Shown here: positions 22,514 to 33,180 of the stretch, in pieces
Layout of the letters: each line of letters opens with the position of its first letter
Numbering within the stretch: the first letter of the stretch is position 1
Source of the DNA: Bicyclus anynana
Taxonomy: Eukaryota; Arthropoda; Insecta; Lepidoptera; Nymphalidae
Reading direction: 5' to 3'
DNA length: 64,000 bases
Assembly (NCBI RefSeq): GCF_947172395.1
Contig: NC_069108.1
Location: 8,195,068-8,259,067 of the forward strand
Translations under genes and position numbers: made by a program
The notes under the pieces: model-generated
The model's input: the letters and a program-made list of their open reading frames with translations, nothing else
Told to the model about the DNA's origin: nothing
Databases searched by the model: none

Positions 22514-22823
22514 TTGCACGGCACGAGGTCAATTAACCTCGTACCACACCACAAAGTTTTAGTGCGAGGTCAAAAAACCCCGTATTGCACAGTACGAGGT
22601 CAATTAACCTCTTACCACCACAATTTTAGTGCGAGGTCAAAAAACCACGTATTGCACGGCACTAGGTCAATTAACCTCGTACCACGCCATAAGTTTTAAT
22701 ACGAGGTCAAAAAACCCCGTATTGCACTGCACGAGGTCAATTAACCTCGTACCACACCACAATTTTAGTGCGAGGTCAAAAAACCCCGTATTGCACGGCA
22801 CGAGGTCAATTAACCTCGTACCG
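22514..22823 (+). repeat. ~69-bp tandem repeat with a hairpin in each unit, about 4.5 units
   Basis: Units start with ATTGCAC at 22514, 22584, 22651, 22721 and 22790. Each holds ACGAGGTCAATTAACCTCGT or a close variant, a near-perfect 20-bp palindrome, followed by GTGCGAGGTCAAAAAACCCC. It lies just downstream of copy 2. Confidence 0.85.
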
Positions 22824-23061
22824 TTAAGATCAAAACATGTACAATATTCCAGAAAATTAATTATGTCGTTGGATTTGAATTGTTTCCGAGTCTCGTCGGA
22901 AAACTCGCTTCCATTTCCAATCAATTGAATATATTTTTTTGGATAAACATAGGAACAATATGACAACGATTGGAATGAAGATACAATGTTCTGTCTTCAA
23001 CTGCATCATGAGGAATGACTGAATCTATGCAGTATGTATTCTTCAAGCCGCTTCATGGCGT

Positions 23062-23275
23062 TTTTAGCTGGTGGGAGGCTTCGGCCGTGGCTAGTTATCC
23101 TACCGACAGAGACGTACCGCCAAGCGATTTAGCGTTCCGGTACGATGCCGTGTAGAAACCGAAACGGGTGTGGATTTTCATCCTCCTCCTAACAAGTAAG
23201 CCCGCTTCCATCTTATATTGCATCATCACTTACCATCAGGTGAGATTGTAGTCAAGGGCTAACTTGTAGAAAATA
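23062..23275 (+). mobile_element. SINE-B body
   Basis: Contains GCTGGTGGGAGGCTTCGGCC, CCAAGCGATTTAGCGTTCCG and AGGTGAGATTGTAGTCAAGG, ending in an A-rich tail. The tRNA-like head is missing. Confidence 0.75.
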
Positions 23276-23477
23276 AAAATGTTTTATTTCATAATGAATC
23301 AAAATCACCAATAATTACAATTTAGTTATTTTTTTTTTAATGTCCGTTATTGTTAAAATCGTACATTTTATAATGCAGGTACTGGGAAAACCTGGACTGG
23401 AGTAGCCAGAGAGAGATTTGAATGGAGAAAACAGAGTTAAGAAGCACATAATATACGAAAAGTTTTAAATGTATCTA

Positions 23478-23665
23478 TACTAATATTATAAAGCTACTGA
23501 GTTTGTATGTTTGTTTTATTGAACACGCCAATCTCATAAACTACTGGTCCGATTTGAAAAATCCTTTCAGTGTTAGATAGTCCATTTATCGAAGAAGGCT
23601 ATAGGCTATATATTATCCTCATATTCCTACGGGAACAGGAACCACGCGCCGTTAGCCAGTAAAAT
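23478..23665 (+). mobile_element. Short interspersed repeat (CTATACTAATATTATAAAGC type)
   Basis: Forward copy of the element also at 14,474 (reverse): ACTACTGGTCCGATTTGAAA, CTTTCAGTGTTAGATAG and a CCACGCGCCGTTAGCC end. Confidence 0.65.
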
Positions 23666-23904
23666 ATATAATTATTTAAATTTCTGTAATATTTTGAATT
23701 AATAGTATAAGATTTTGTTAAAAAGGTCAAAATAAAAGGCTTATTTATTTATTTATTTTATTTTTATTACTTGCCAAGGATCCTAATAATAGGGAATAAA
23801 TAATTACGGGACACCCTGTATATAATAATACAAAAAAAATCAAGTTCATTTAATGGCAGTCAATCTGTTTCGTAGAATTATATTTTTGTGATAATTCATT
23901 ATGA

Positions 23905-24175
23905 TGAGCCGTGATAGCCCAGTGGATATGACCTCTGCCTCCGATTCCGGAGGGTGTGGGTTCGAATCCGGTCCGGGGCATGCACCTCCAACTTTTCAGT
24001 TGTGTGCATTTTAAGAAATTAAATATCAAACGGTGAAGGAAAAACATCGTGAGGAAACCTGCATACCAGAGAATTTTTTTAATTCTCTGCGTGTGTGAAG
24101 TCAGCTCTTATTCTAAGAGGAGACTCGAGTTCAGCAGTGAGCCGAATATGGGTTGATAATGATGATGATGATGAA
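23905..24175 (+). mobile_element. SINE-A with tRNA-like head
   Basis: The head reads GCCGTGATAGCCCAGTGGAT (box A-like TAGCCCAGTGG) and GGTTCGAATCC (exact box B). The body has CATCGTGAGGAAACCTGCAT. About 60 bp around the GCCAATCCGCATTGG segment are deleted, and it ends in a (GAT)n tail. Confidence 0.85.
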
Positions 24176-24360
24176 AATTCATCATCAATTGTATTGTTGT
24201 GACTTGGTACTAGAGTCAGTTCTCATGTGTACAAGCAAATCAGTATCTGCATATTTTTATCACGAGGGTTTCTACTAGTAATATGATATTATGAGTTCTC
24301 TTATGGCAGAACTTCGTTTTTCATTCTTTACAAGTTAACCTCACCTGATGGTAAGTGATG

Positions 24361-27300
24361 TTACAACGATTTTGCGACAGCGTGGGTTCTCATGTGCCTC
24401 AATAAATTACTTTTATGTGCAAATTTAAGATTGCATACCTCACAAGTATAAGGCTTGTCAGAAGTATGGGTTCTCATGTGCCTAACTAAATCACTCTTCC
24501 GTGCACACTTGTAATTGCATACCTCACAAGAATAAGGTTTCTCACCAGTGTGGGTTCTTCTGTGCTTGGTTAAATTTGTTTTATGTCCACATTTAAAATT
24601 GCATACCTCACATCTATAGGGCTTTTCATTACTGTGAGTACTTTTGTGCCTTACTAAACTGCTTTGAGTTGCACATTTATAAATGCATATGTCACAAGAG
24701 TAAGGCTTTTCGCCAGTATGGGTTCTCATGTGAGATCTTAAACCATCCTTCTGAGCACATTTATAATTACATATCTCACAAGAGTAAGGCTTTTCACCAG
24801 TGTGGGTTCTTTTGTGTTTAGTTAAATGGCCTTTAGTTGCAAATTTATAATTGCATACCTCACAAGAATAGGGCTTTTCGCCAGTGTGGATCTTAACATG
24901 TCGCGCTAAATAGTATATATATGCACATTTATAATTACACATCTCACAAGAATAAGGCTTTTCACCAGAGTGGTTTCTTATGTGCGTTATTAAATTGCCT
25001 TTTCGTGCACATTTATAATTGCATATCTCGCAACAGTAAGACTTTTCACCACTGTGGGTTCTCTTGTGGTTAAGTAAAGTGCCTGTAGTTGCACACTTAT
25101 AATTGCATATATCACAAGAATAAGGCTTTTCACCTGTGTGGGTTCTCAAGTGCCTAACTAAATTTCCTTTTTGTGCACATTTATAATTACACACCTTACA
25201 AGAATAAGGCTTCAAACCAGTGTGGGTTCTTATATGCCTGACTAAAAGTCTCTTTTGTGCACATTTAAAATTGCATATCTCACAACAATAAGGTTTTTCA
25301 CCACTGTGGGTTCTTATGTGCCTCACTAAACAGCTTTTAGTTATACATTTATAGTTGCATATCTCACAACAATAAGGTTTCAAACCAGTGTGGGTTCTTA
25401 TATGCCTGACTAAAAGTCTCTTTTGTGCACATTTAAAATTGCATATCTCACAACAATAAGGTTTTTCACCACTGTGGGTTGTTTTGTGGCTAACTAAACT
25501 GCTTTTAGTTACACATTTATAGTTGCATATATCACAAGAATAAGACTTCTCACCACTGTGGGTTCTTTTGTGGTTAACTAAACTGCTTTTAGTGTAGACT
25601 GTGGTTCGTCGATTCTCATCTGGCACAGTTTTCTCAGGTTTCTTGAAAATATCATACAACTGTACTACACAGTTTGTGAATCTATTTAAATCTGTGTATA
25701 CTTTGGTGCCGCTCTGAGATGATCGGTTGTCCAGTTCGCTAGTGTTAGTTTCAAAGACTTGTTCACTTTTCTGGATCACAGTTGCTTCTTCAGTTGTTTG
25801 CACTTGGTTCTTGTTGCCTGTTGCAAGTCTCGCAGACAGTGAAGCGACTGAAATAAGACATTTTTCTTAGAATTTACTCTTACAAACCTTTGGACGACTG
25901 TACATCTGAACGTCACTCCAGCAATTTTCACCAATAATCTATCTTCTATACTAATTAATTTGAACATGCTTATCCAATGTATTGTTATATAATTAATTAT
26001 TATATAGGCTATTTTTTGTTCCGAAAAATCCATGGTTTCCCGAAATTTGCGAAAACTGATGATTTTGATGATATGAATGTTTGTTACTCTTTCACACCTC
26101 GACTACTGAACCGAATTAGCTGAAATTTGGTATTAAGATATATTATAGCTTGGATTAACACAAAGGCTACTTTTTATCCCGGAAAAATCCATGGTTTCCG
26201 AGGGATTTGTGAAAAACTAAATTCCACACAAAGTCGCGGGCGTCTGCTAGTAGCTAGTATGTGCAGAAAACTGAAATTTGCACTTTCTTAACTAAAACGT
26301 ATGGTAGTCTCAAATCTTATTACAACCGGACTTACATTTGAGGCAATTTATGGAACTCTGGAACTCACTTAATGCTTCATCCAGAAGATGCGTTTCCAAC
26401 TTTATGCTGATGTCAGATTCGTCGTCAGATTCACAGACATTGTTGGTATTGTCTCTCTGACTGTTATCTTCATCTACCAAATTATCAGCACTTGACATGG
26501 AGTCAGAACTGTCTTCAGTCTTTACCATAACTGTTGCAACATCTCCCACTACAGATTCCTCTGCTGCTGTCTGTTCCTCTTCATCAGTGTGATCAATGTA
26601 CAAGTCACAGTGATCAGCTGCTAATGTGGTTTGTGTCAAATTAAACTTCAGATGTTTTGTTGTGCAGTTCATCAATTCTATATGTTTTATTGTAATCTGA
26701 AAACAGTATATATTTACTTCTTACCAGATGGTTCACCAAAGCTAAGAAGAACAAAGTTTGTCAAGTTTACAAGTGAATGAAACCATTACTACTAAATACT
26801 CACTAATTCATCTTGTGCAAGTAAGTCTGTCATCAGTGAATGGGCTCTCAAGCACAAGTCTCTAAATCTACTGAAGTTAATCAATCTCTGAGCACACAGC
26901 ACACAGAGTGTTTGCTTCAGGTTTCCTCCACGACACAACTGAAACAACTGCACAGAATTAGCAAAGGTACACAGTGTATAGAAGGGTAGATAATAGACTG
27001 GGATTTATAACTATTATTTATAGTTATACATATATATATTGTGAGTGTTCATCACTTAATACATAACAGCAAAGGTCAAATGTTGATGTTCTTACTCTAA
27101 TCTAGCAGATGCCAGGCAGTTTCACTTGTAAAGTTCCCAATACCAGAACAGGGGTATAAACTATCTAAGTCTTTGTTATTTAGGAATAATTGTCAACTAT
27201 CTGCCAGTGAAACTACTGTCAAAATCAGTCCAGCTGTTTCATAGATTAGACAGAAAGACAGACATACAAAACATTAAAACAAGAGATTGTTTTTAAAAAC

Positions 27301-27525
27301 AACAAACAGACACTACAATTATATTTATTTGTATACATTTCTCTATATGTTGGATCCATTTTGAGTTTTTTGAGATAAGACAGACATCTCATACAATGTT
27401 ACAATTAAATTCTCTATATTAGCTATACTCACAGACAGTCCAGTTATCTGTTCATATGCCTCCTCCAACTTGTGTTTACTCATTAGAGACAGCTTGCTGT
27501 CAGTGTCCAGGCATATCATGCACAT
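24361..27525 (-). CDS. ZAD-C2H2 zinc-finger protein, copy 3
   Basis: Exons on the reverse strand: 27525-27433 and 26938-26804 (ZAD), 26696-26336 (acidic linker with VKTE and IKLE), 25847-24361 (finger exon). The linker exon ends in phase 1 at GTAAGT and joins the finger exon in frame, giving CLKFASLSARLA. This copy has no 96-bp repeat exon and no short exon, and its linker stops before the single finger seen in the other copies. The terminal exon has 14 C2H2 fingers plus a degenerate first half-finger lacking its Cys pair (TKSSLVNHKRTH). Fingers 2 and 4 have the same helix (AQKRLLVRH), so an internal duplication is likely. Start is probably the ATG that opens the ZAD exon, because the THAP exon upstream is frameshifted. 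Confidence 0.7.
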
Positions 27526-27651
27526 CTGTAAGTATACCAATAGTTACTTCTACATTACTGATTGTATGTGAGTAATGCTATTGTAATGGTTGTCTTAGCT
27601 CCTTGACCTACAATACAAGTTCTACATACACAGATATGTTGTGAAACTGAC

Positions 27652-27822
27652 CTGCACTGTTGAAGGAATAGCATCGGAGTGAATCTGCTTTACACAACTC
27701 ATGGTTGCATAAAAGTTGTCACGTGTAAAGTCCTGAGAGCAGACGCCAGCAGGGTCGGGCAGGTGATGCTCTTGTGTGCGAGGGCTCGGAGCCAAGCTGC
27801 ATGCAGGCAACTGTCACTGGGA
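27652..27822 (-). pseudogene. Broken THAP exon of copy 3
   Basis: The reverse strand has acceptor TTTACAG, then VPSDSCLHAAWLRALAHK. A one-base deletion (GCCCTCGCACACA against GCCCTCGGCACACA in copy 1) shifts the frame; the original frame resumes as QEHHLPDPAGVCSQDF and ends at donor GTCAGT. The deletion is at the same base as in copy 2. No first THAP exon was found upstream. Confidence 0.7.
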
Positions 27823-29053
27823 ACTCTGTAAATTACCATTTATTGTACACACTGGTGTGGGTCGAGAGTGTTGCAGGAGTTTTTAGGTAAAAGAGTTTGA
27901 ACTCGTACTCGTTAGAGAGTAATTCCCTGATCATAATATAACTTACAGCACAAGGTAGGTACTTCCTTTTTGAAAATTAATAGCAAAGAGTATATAATCA
28001 GTACGTTATAAGACGGCCATATCATAGAGTACAATGGAGATATTATTAATGTAATACCTATTATGTATTTACGCTACACTTACAAAACAAATAGTAATAA
28101 TGTATATTGTTTTCTTTAACTTTACAGTTTACGAAATTAGGTTAACGTATATTTAATACAAGAACCATAAATTACCACAGCTTTTAGAATTACAATTCGT
28201 TAGAGAGGCAAATTAATTAAACAAATAGAAAAGCTTTTCAAAAGATTGGACACAAAATTGACCTTGTAGTTTGTACATCAAGATGACATTGACAATTTGT
28301 GAATTTGACAAGATCATATTTTTTTAAAATTTATTTTACGGTTTTGGATACAAGTCCATAAACGCCAACAAGATCACAGAGTTGTCAAAGACAAAGAGTA
28401 TTGACGAAATAGATAAATAGCTACAGACGGCAAATAAAAGTACAATTGACTGCTTTTTAAAATGGCTTTACGGCTCTGAGTTCTAGCCTTTGTGAGCCTG
28501 GATTACTTTACTACTTCACGCTACGAAGTTTAAAAAAAACATGTTTGATCATTCACGGGGTGCTTATGAATATGAATACGTTTACAAAATCTTATCAGAA
28601 ATAGATCGTAATCATAATAATTTATAAGTGACAGTAATATTAATAGATTTTTTTTGTAGATCTTTAAAAATTATAAACATTTTTTTATTTTATTCATTTT
28701 ATACATAGATGTTTTATTATATAAACTAGTAGAAAAAGATAAGGAATCAAATAGTAGATTGTTAAACAAGGGGCTAAAAAAACCCATTTTAAACGAGGTA
28801 TTTTTAAAATAAATAGAAACCGAGTTTATAATAGGTTTAGCCCCGCATGTTACACAATTCTTTTCACTACGATTGCGAGGAAATAAAATAACTCGGTACA
28901 GTATTCAATGTTTTATTTTATTTGAAAATTAAATTTAGGTACAAAATGCTACAACTTTGGATGTTAGGGGAGATGCTTTTACCCGGTAACTTAATTTCCA
29001 ACTACTGTGAAGTTGGACAATGAGTATGAGGGGTAAACATGGGAGATAGTTGT

Positions 29054-29194
29054 TTAAAAAACACCATCCGTAAGTAAATGCACTTGTTGTTCTTTTCTCC
29101 ACTTATTAAATTTTTCGTAAGTAGGTGTTTCATTTGTAAGTCTTTTTTGATCTATCTCCAAATTAGGGTCACCATTCTCACTAGATGAAGACAT
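29054..29194 (-). CDS. Short ORF of unknown nature (46 aa)
   Basis: ATG at 29,194, stop at 29,054. It begins MSSSSENGDPNLEI and continues with KFNKWRKEQQVHLL. The charged composition looks protein-like, but nothing I recognise supports a function; it may be the first exon of a transposon gene. Confidence 0.2.
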   Translation of the reverse strand: MSSSSENGDPNLEIDQKRLTNETPTYEKFNKWRKEQQVHLLTDGVF

Positions 29195-29849
29195 AACAAT
29201 TAATGTTGTGAAACATGTAAGTTACGGTCAAAATTAAAAAAAAAAATCATTTTTTTTTCACATGAGAAAAGGGCAAAGGTATTACACCGTACAGGATGTC
29301 CCATGTCTTCAAATCTCGCTCTATTCGCAACTCAATAAAAATTAAATAAAAAATTGAGTGCATTCCACAGACAAGAACGCTGCATTTCATTCCAATTTAA
29401 AGTTTTTTATTTATTTTTCAAAACAATCAGGGTCTTACCTATAATGATTCTATTTTCGAATAAAACCTCCTTCGTTATAAAGTAGGCTAGTACTTGGCTA
29501 GTACTCGTAACAGACAAAAATTAAAAAAACAAAATTACTTTAGCCCCTAGAGGCTGAAATGCTTGTTTAGCCCCGCTGTGAAGTGGTAATATGACAGTGG
29601 TTTTGAGCAAGAGTAGTAAAAAGTATGTAGTTTGCATATATACTTTACCATAATGCATTTCAGTTTGTGTACATACTTCCCCATTGTATTTTATGTAACA
29701 AACAAAATACAAACAAGATGTTGAATATAAATATCAACATGCCTTTAATTTTGTCCCATTAGTTCCATATAGTACTGATGGGATACTATACACTAATACG
29801 AGGCCTCAACAGTTCTATAGAACTACAGGTATGGGGTACTACTGGGATG

Positions 29850-29997
29850 CATCCATTGTCGCAAATGTTAGGAGTAATTTTGGCAATTCTAAACTTAATT
29901 CAGACTTAGTATCACTTACATAAATCTTGTCGCGAACCCCCTGCCGTCGAATGGCGAACCCCTAGGGGTTCGCGTACCCCACTTTGAGAAACCCTGG
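29850..29997 (-). mobile_element. hAT-like transposon end
   Basis: Read on the reverse strand: CAGGGTTTCTCAAAGTGGGG, then ACGCGAACCCCTAGGGGTTC, then CGACGGCAGGGGGTTCGCGA. It is the reverse of the fragment at 17,709 and the best local match to the 54-bp minisatellite unit. Confidence 0.6.
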
Positions 29998-30692
29998 TGT
30001 AAAATATCGTTGATACATAACGTATTTAATGGATATGACGTGATTTAATGACTTGCGCGCTAGCTTTAGTGATAAAAGAAAAAAAATGCAGATAAGATAG
30101 CCAAGACAAGATCTATAACCATTGATAACAAACGTATTTTAAATTATGTTTATGACGGCTACCTTGAAAATAATCGCACGTTTCTCGAATAACAACAAAC
30201 AGAAGTGCTGTAAAAGATATTTTTGCAGGTCAGTCAGTATTTTGATAAATTTAATTTAATTCTATAAATGTTCCACTCAGGTTTCTACTCTTTGTACTTT
30301 CATTTTATATTTATTTTAATTGTGTGAACATAGTCGACACATGGTCGACACTCAATATTAAAATTTCGTTAGCAATATTAATGGACGCTGACCTCTGACA
30401 CGGCTCGACTTGTTTATTATTTTTTCTTTGTATCTATGGTAGATATCAGAAAAGGTCTTAATATATTTTTAAAAATCTTTACTTATAGGTTTTTCTTTAT
30501 TTTAAGTTGTAATTGTTATTATTTGATATTTTAAATGATACTTTGTGTAAAATTATTTATTAGTATTTCGGCGTCCATCATAGAATTTCAAATCGGTAGC
30601 CCAGTATCCTAGGGTGGGCACTGGACTATTCTAGAGTGGGCCCGGCCCACCCGGCCCACCCACTACCTATATAAGCATATGATTTTTTTTTA

Positions 30693-30900
30693 TTATTATT
30701 TACAAGTTAGCCCTTGACTACAATCTCACCTGATGGTAAGTGATGATGCAGTCTAAGATGGAAGCGGGCTAACTTGTTAGGAGGAGGATGAAAATCCACA
30801 CCCCTTTCGGTTTCTACACGGCATCGTACCGGTACGCTAAATCGCTTGGCGGTACGTCTTTGCCGGTAGGGTGGTAACTAGCCACGGTCGAAGCCTCGCC
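30693..30900 (-). mobile_element. SINE-B body
   Basis: Reverse copy with TTACAAGTTAGCCCTTGACT, ATCACTTACCATCAGG in complement form, and the CTAAATCGCTTGGCGGTACG block; head absent. Confidence 0.75.
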
Positions 30901-32756
30901 TTAATAATATTATAATAATATTTTTTATTATAAACTAAACTATTTGCTGCGGATTATTTTGTCTTTGTAAGACTGGAGTTTGGAACCATAAAAATAGTGT
31001 TATCACATTATTTTATGTGTTCTGTTTTATGTGTTATCACACTGTTTTAAGTGGCTATCAACAACATAAAAATAGTGTGATATACTGTTTTTCACACAGA
31101 TTAAAGAATAAAAGGCAGATAGAGCGGAACACGACGTCGGAGCCGTTCCAAATACAAAATTCAAAAAAGAATACATTCTCGAACTAGCGGACGCCTACGA
31201 CTTCGTACGCGTGGAATTCAATGTGAACTTTCCAGCCCTTATTCACCACTTTAGGGGTTGAATTGTAGAATTTTTTGAATAAATTCTAGTTGTAGATGGC
31301 GCTAGTAGTCCTTTTTGCCAAGGTAACGTTTGGTGTTACAAAAGTAAAATCTCAAATTGGGAAGGAATGTATGGAATTTGACCAGTTTTATTATAAGTAT
31401 AGATAGATAACAGTGGCGAAGAATGGAATTTTAGACGAAGGTAAGCCGTCCCAAAGAAAAGATAATTCATACCGCTGGGTACAAACTCCGGTTTCCCATA
31501 CATCCATACATATTTATTACATTAATGAATATGTACCAATGGATGGATTTTTAAAAGGGAACCCGGCGGCAATCGGCCTGTATGGACTCTTAACCGCTGA
31601 TAGATACAAATACAAATTCTTTATTTGCTGAATACATAAAAAATATAATACAATGCATTCGACCATCGCTGGCATGCAAATTAATTTAAATTAGTCTAAG
31701 AACAATTTACATTTACATTAATATAAAAATTCATTCACCGAATAAAAACATTTATCTAACAAACACGAGAGAAGATTTTTTTTAAATTGATTTAGAGGTT
31801 GTTGACGTAAGGTTGGAAGTAACTTGTTATATATTTTTATACACATAGCATAGCTGTTTTTGTGGAAAAATGCCGTATTGGGCTTATATTCAATAACAAT
31901 CTAGATCCTTATTTCTCATTGGTCTTTGATTTACGTCACCTGCTTTAGAGAAAAGGTCACTATGTTTTTTAACAAAGACACATATGTTAAAAATATATGT
32001 TATCGCCGTTTAGTGTTGGAAATAGTAGTCTGTGACGGATATGACGTCGCACGATCTCGTGTTGAGTGTTGGCTTCAGTGTGCTCGTGGCGTTCGAACCG
32101 TCCACATCTATTGTTGAGTAATTCTTTATGGGTTACTTGGAATAGGCGGGGAGAGTGACTTGAGTGGAAAAGGGGAGTGTTTGATATCAGTAAAAGGCGC
32201 CTTTAACCCTACACACATCGTTCGCAAGTACGTGACTTCACTCAAGGTCATTCTCTGCCATTCTAGGATCTTATTTTGGTTACAGTTTGATTTGTTAATT
32301 AAGTTGTCCTGACAAGTGTTGTGAATCATAACTTTTGTTCTACATTAGTTTTCTTATATTTGTAATCACCTTTGAGTCCACTAAAATATATAGGCATGGA
32401 AGTGGCAAAATACGTAAATTTGCAAATAGAGGCCTGCAAGAATCTAAGTAATATGATGCCCCTGTTATTGCCCGTACACACCTTTGTATATTTGATATAG
32501 ATTTGTATATGCGGATGTCAAGGAAACGCGTGACTTTTTTTCATGGATTTCACCGGCGCGACTTATAAAGACTCAATCTGTATATTCTTTATTCTGTGTG
32601 TGTGTCTTTACGTAATCTTAATTTTTAAAGCTACCGCGATATTTAATGCTTCCGTCAGCAGTTCTGCATTTTTGAGCATACAAACATCAAAAATTAAAGA
32701 AACGAGTGATTATTATTATTATTATTATTCTGGCAGTTCCAACAATTATCTTATTA

Positions 32757-33150
32757 CTAGCGGACGTCTGCGACTTCGTCCGCGTGGAATTTAGTTTTTC
32801 ACAAATCCCTCTGGAACCATGGATTTTTCCGGGATAAAAAGTAGCCTATGTGTTAATCCAGGCTATAATATATCTTAATACCAAATTTCAGCTAATTCGG
32901 TTCCGTAGTCGAGGCGTGAAAGAGTAACAAACATTCATATCATCAAAATCATCAGTTTTCGCAAATCTCGGGAAACCATGGATTTTTTCGGGATAAAAAG
33001 TAGCCTGTGTGTCAATCCAGAGTAAAATCTATTTCCATTCCAAATTTTAGCCAAGTCGCTTCAGTAGTAGCGGCGTTAAAGAGTAACAAACATCCAAACA
33101 TACAACCAAACATCCATACAATCTTTCGCGTTTATAATATTAGTAGGATT
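32757..33150 (+). mobile_element. Short interspersed repeat (GACTTCGTCCGCG type)
   Basis: Begins TAGCGGACGTCTGCGACTTC and repeats GGAACCATGGATTTTTCCGG / GAAACCATGGATTTTTTCGG twice, ending TTATAATATTAGTAGGATT. A reverse copy of the same family lies at about 26,040-26,255. Superfamily not determined. Confidence 0.6.
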
Positions 33151-33180
33151 TACTAAATTAACGGTATTTTTTACAGTACA

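Larger units (their letters stand above)
27823..33176. other. Spacer between zinc-finger and hydrolase clusters
   Basis: AT-rich with no convincing gene. It contains a short reverse ORF (29,054-29,194), an hAT-like end (29,850-29,997), a GTCCATC/GGGCGGGCC-type repeat near 30,560-30,660 also seen at 53,280-53,390, a SINE-B (30,693-30,900), and repeats of the GCGGACG(C/T)(C/T)-GCGACTTCGTCCGCG type at 31,183-31,410 and 32,757-33,150. Confidence 0.45.
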
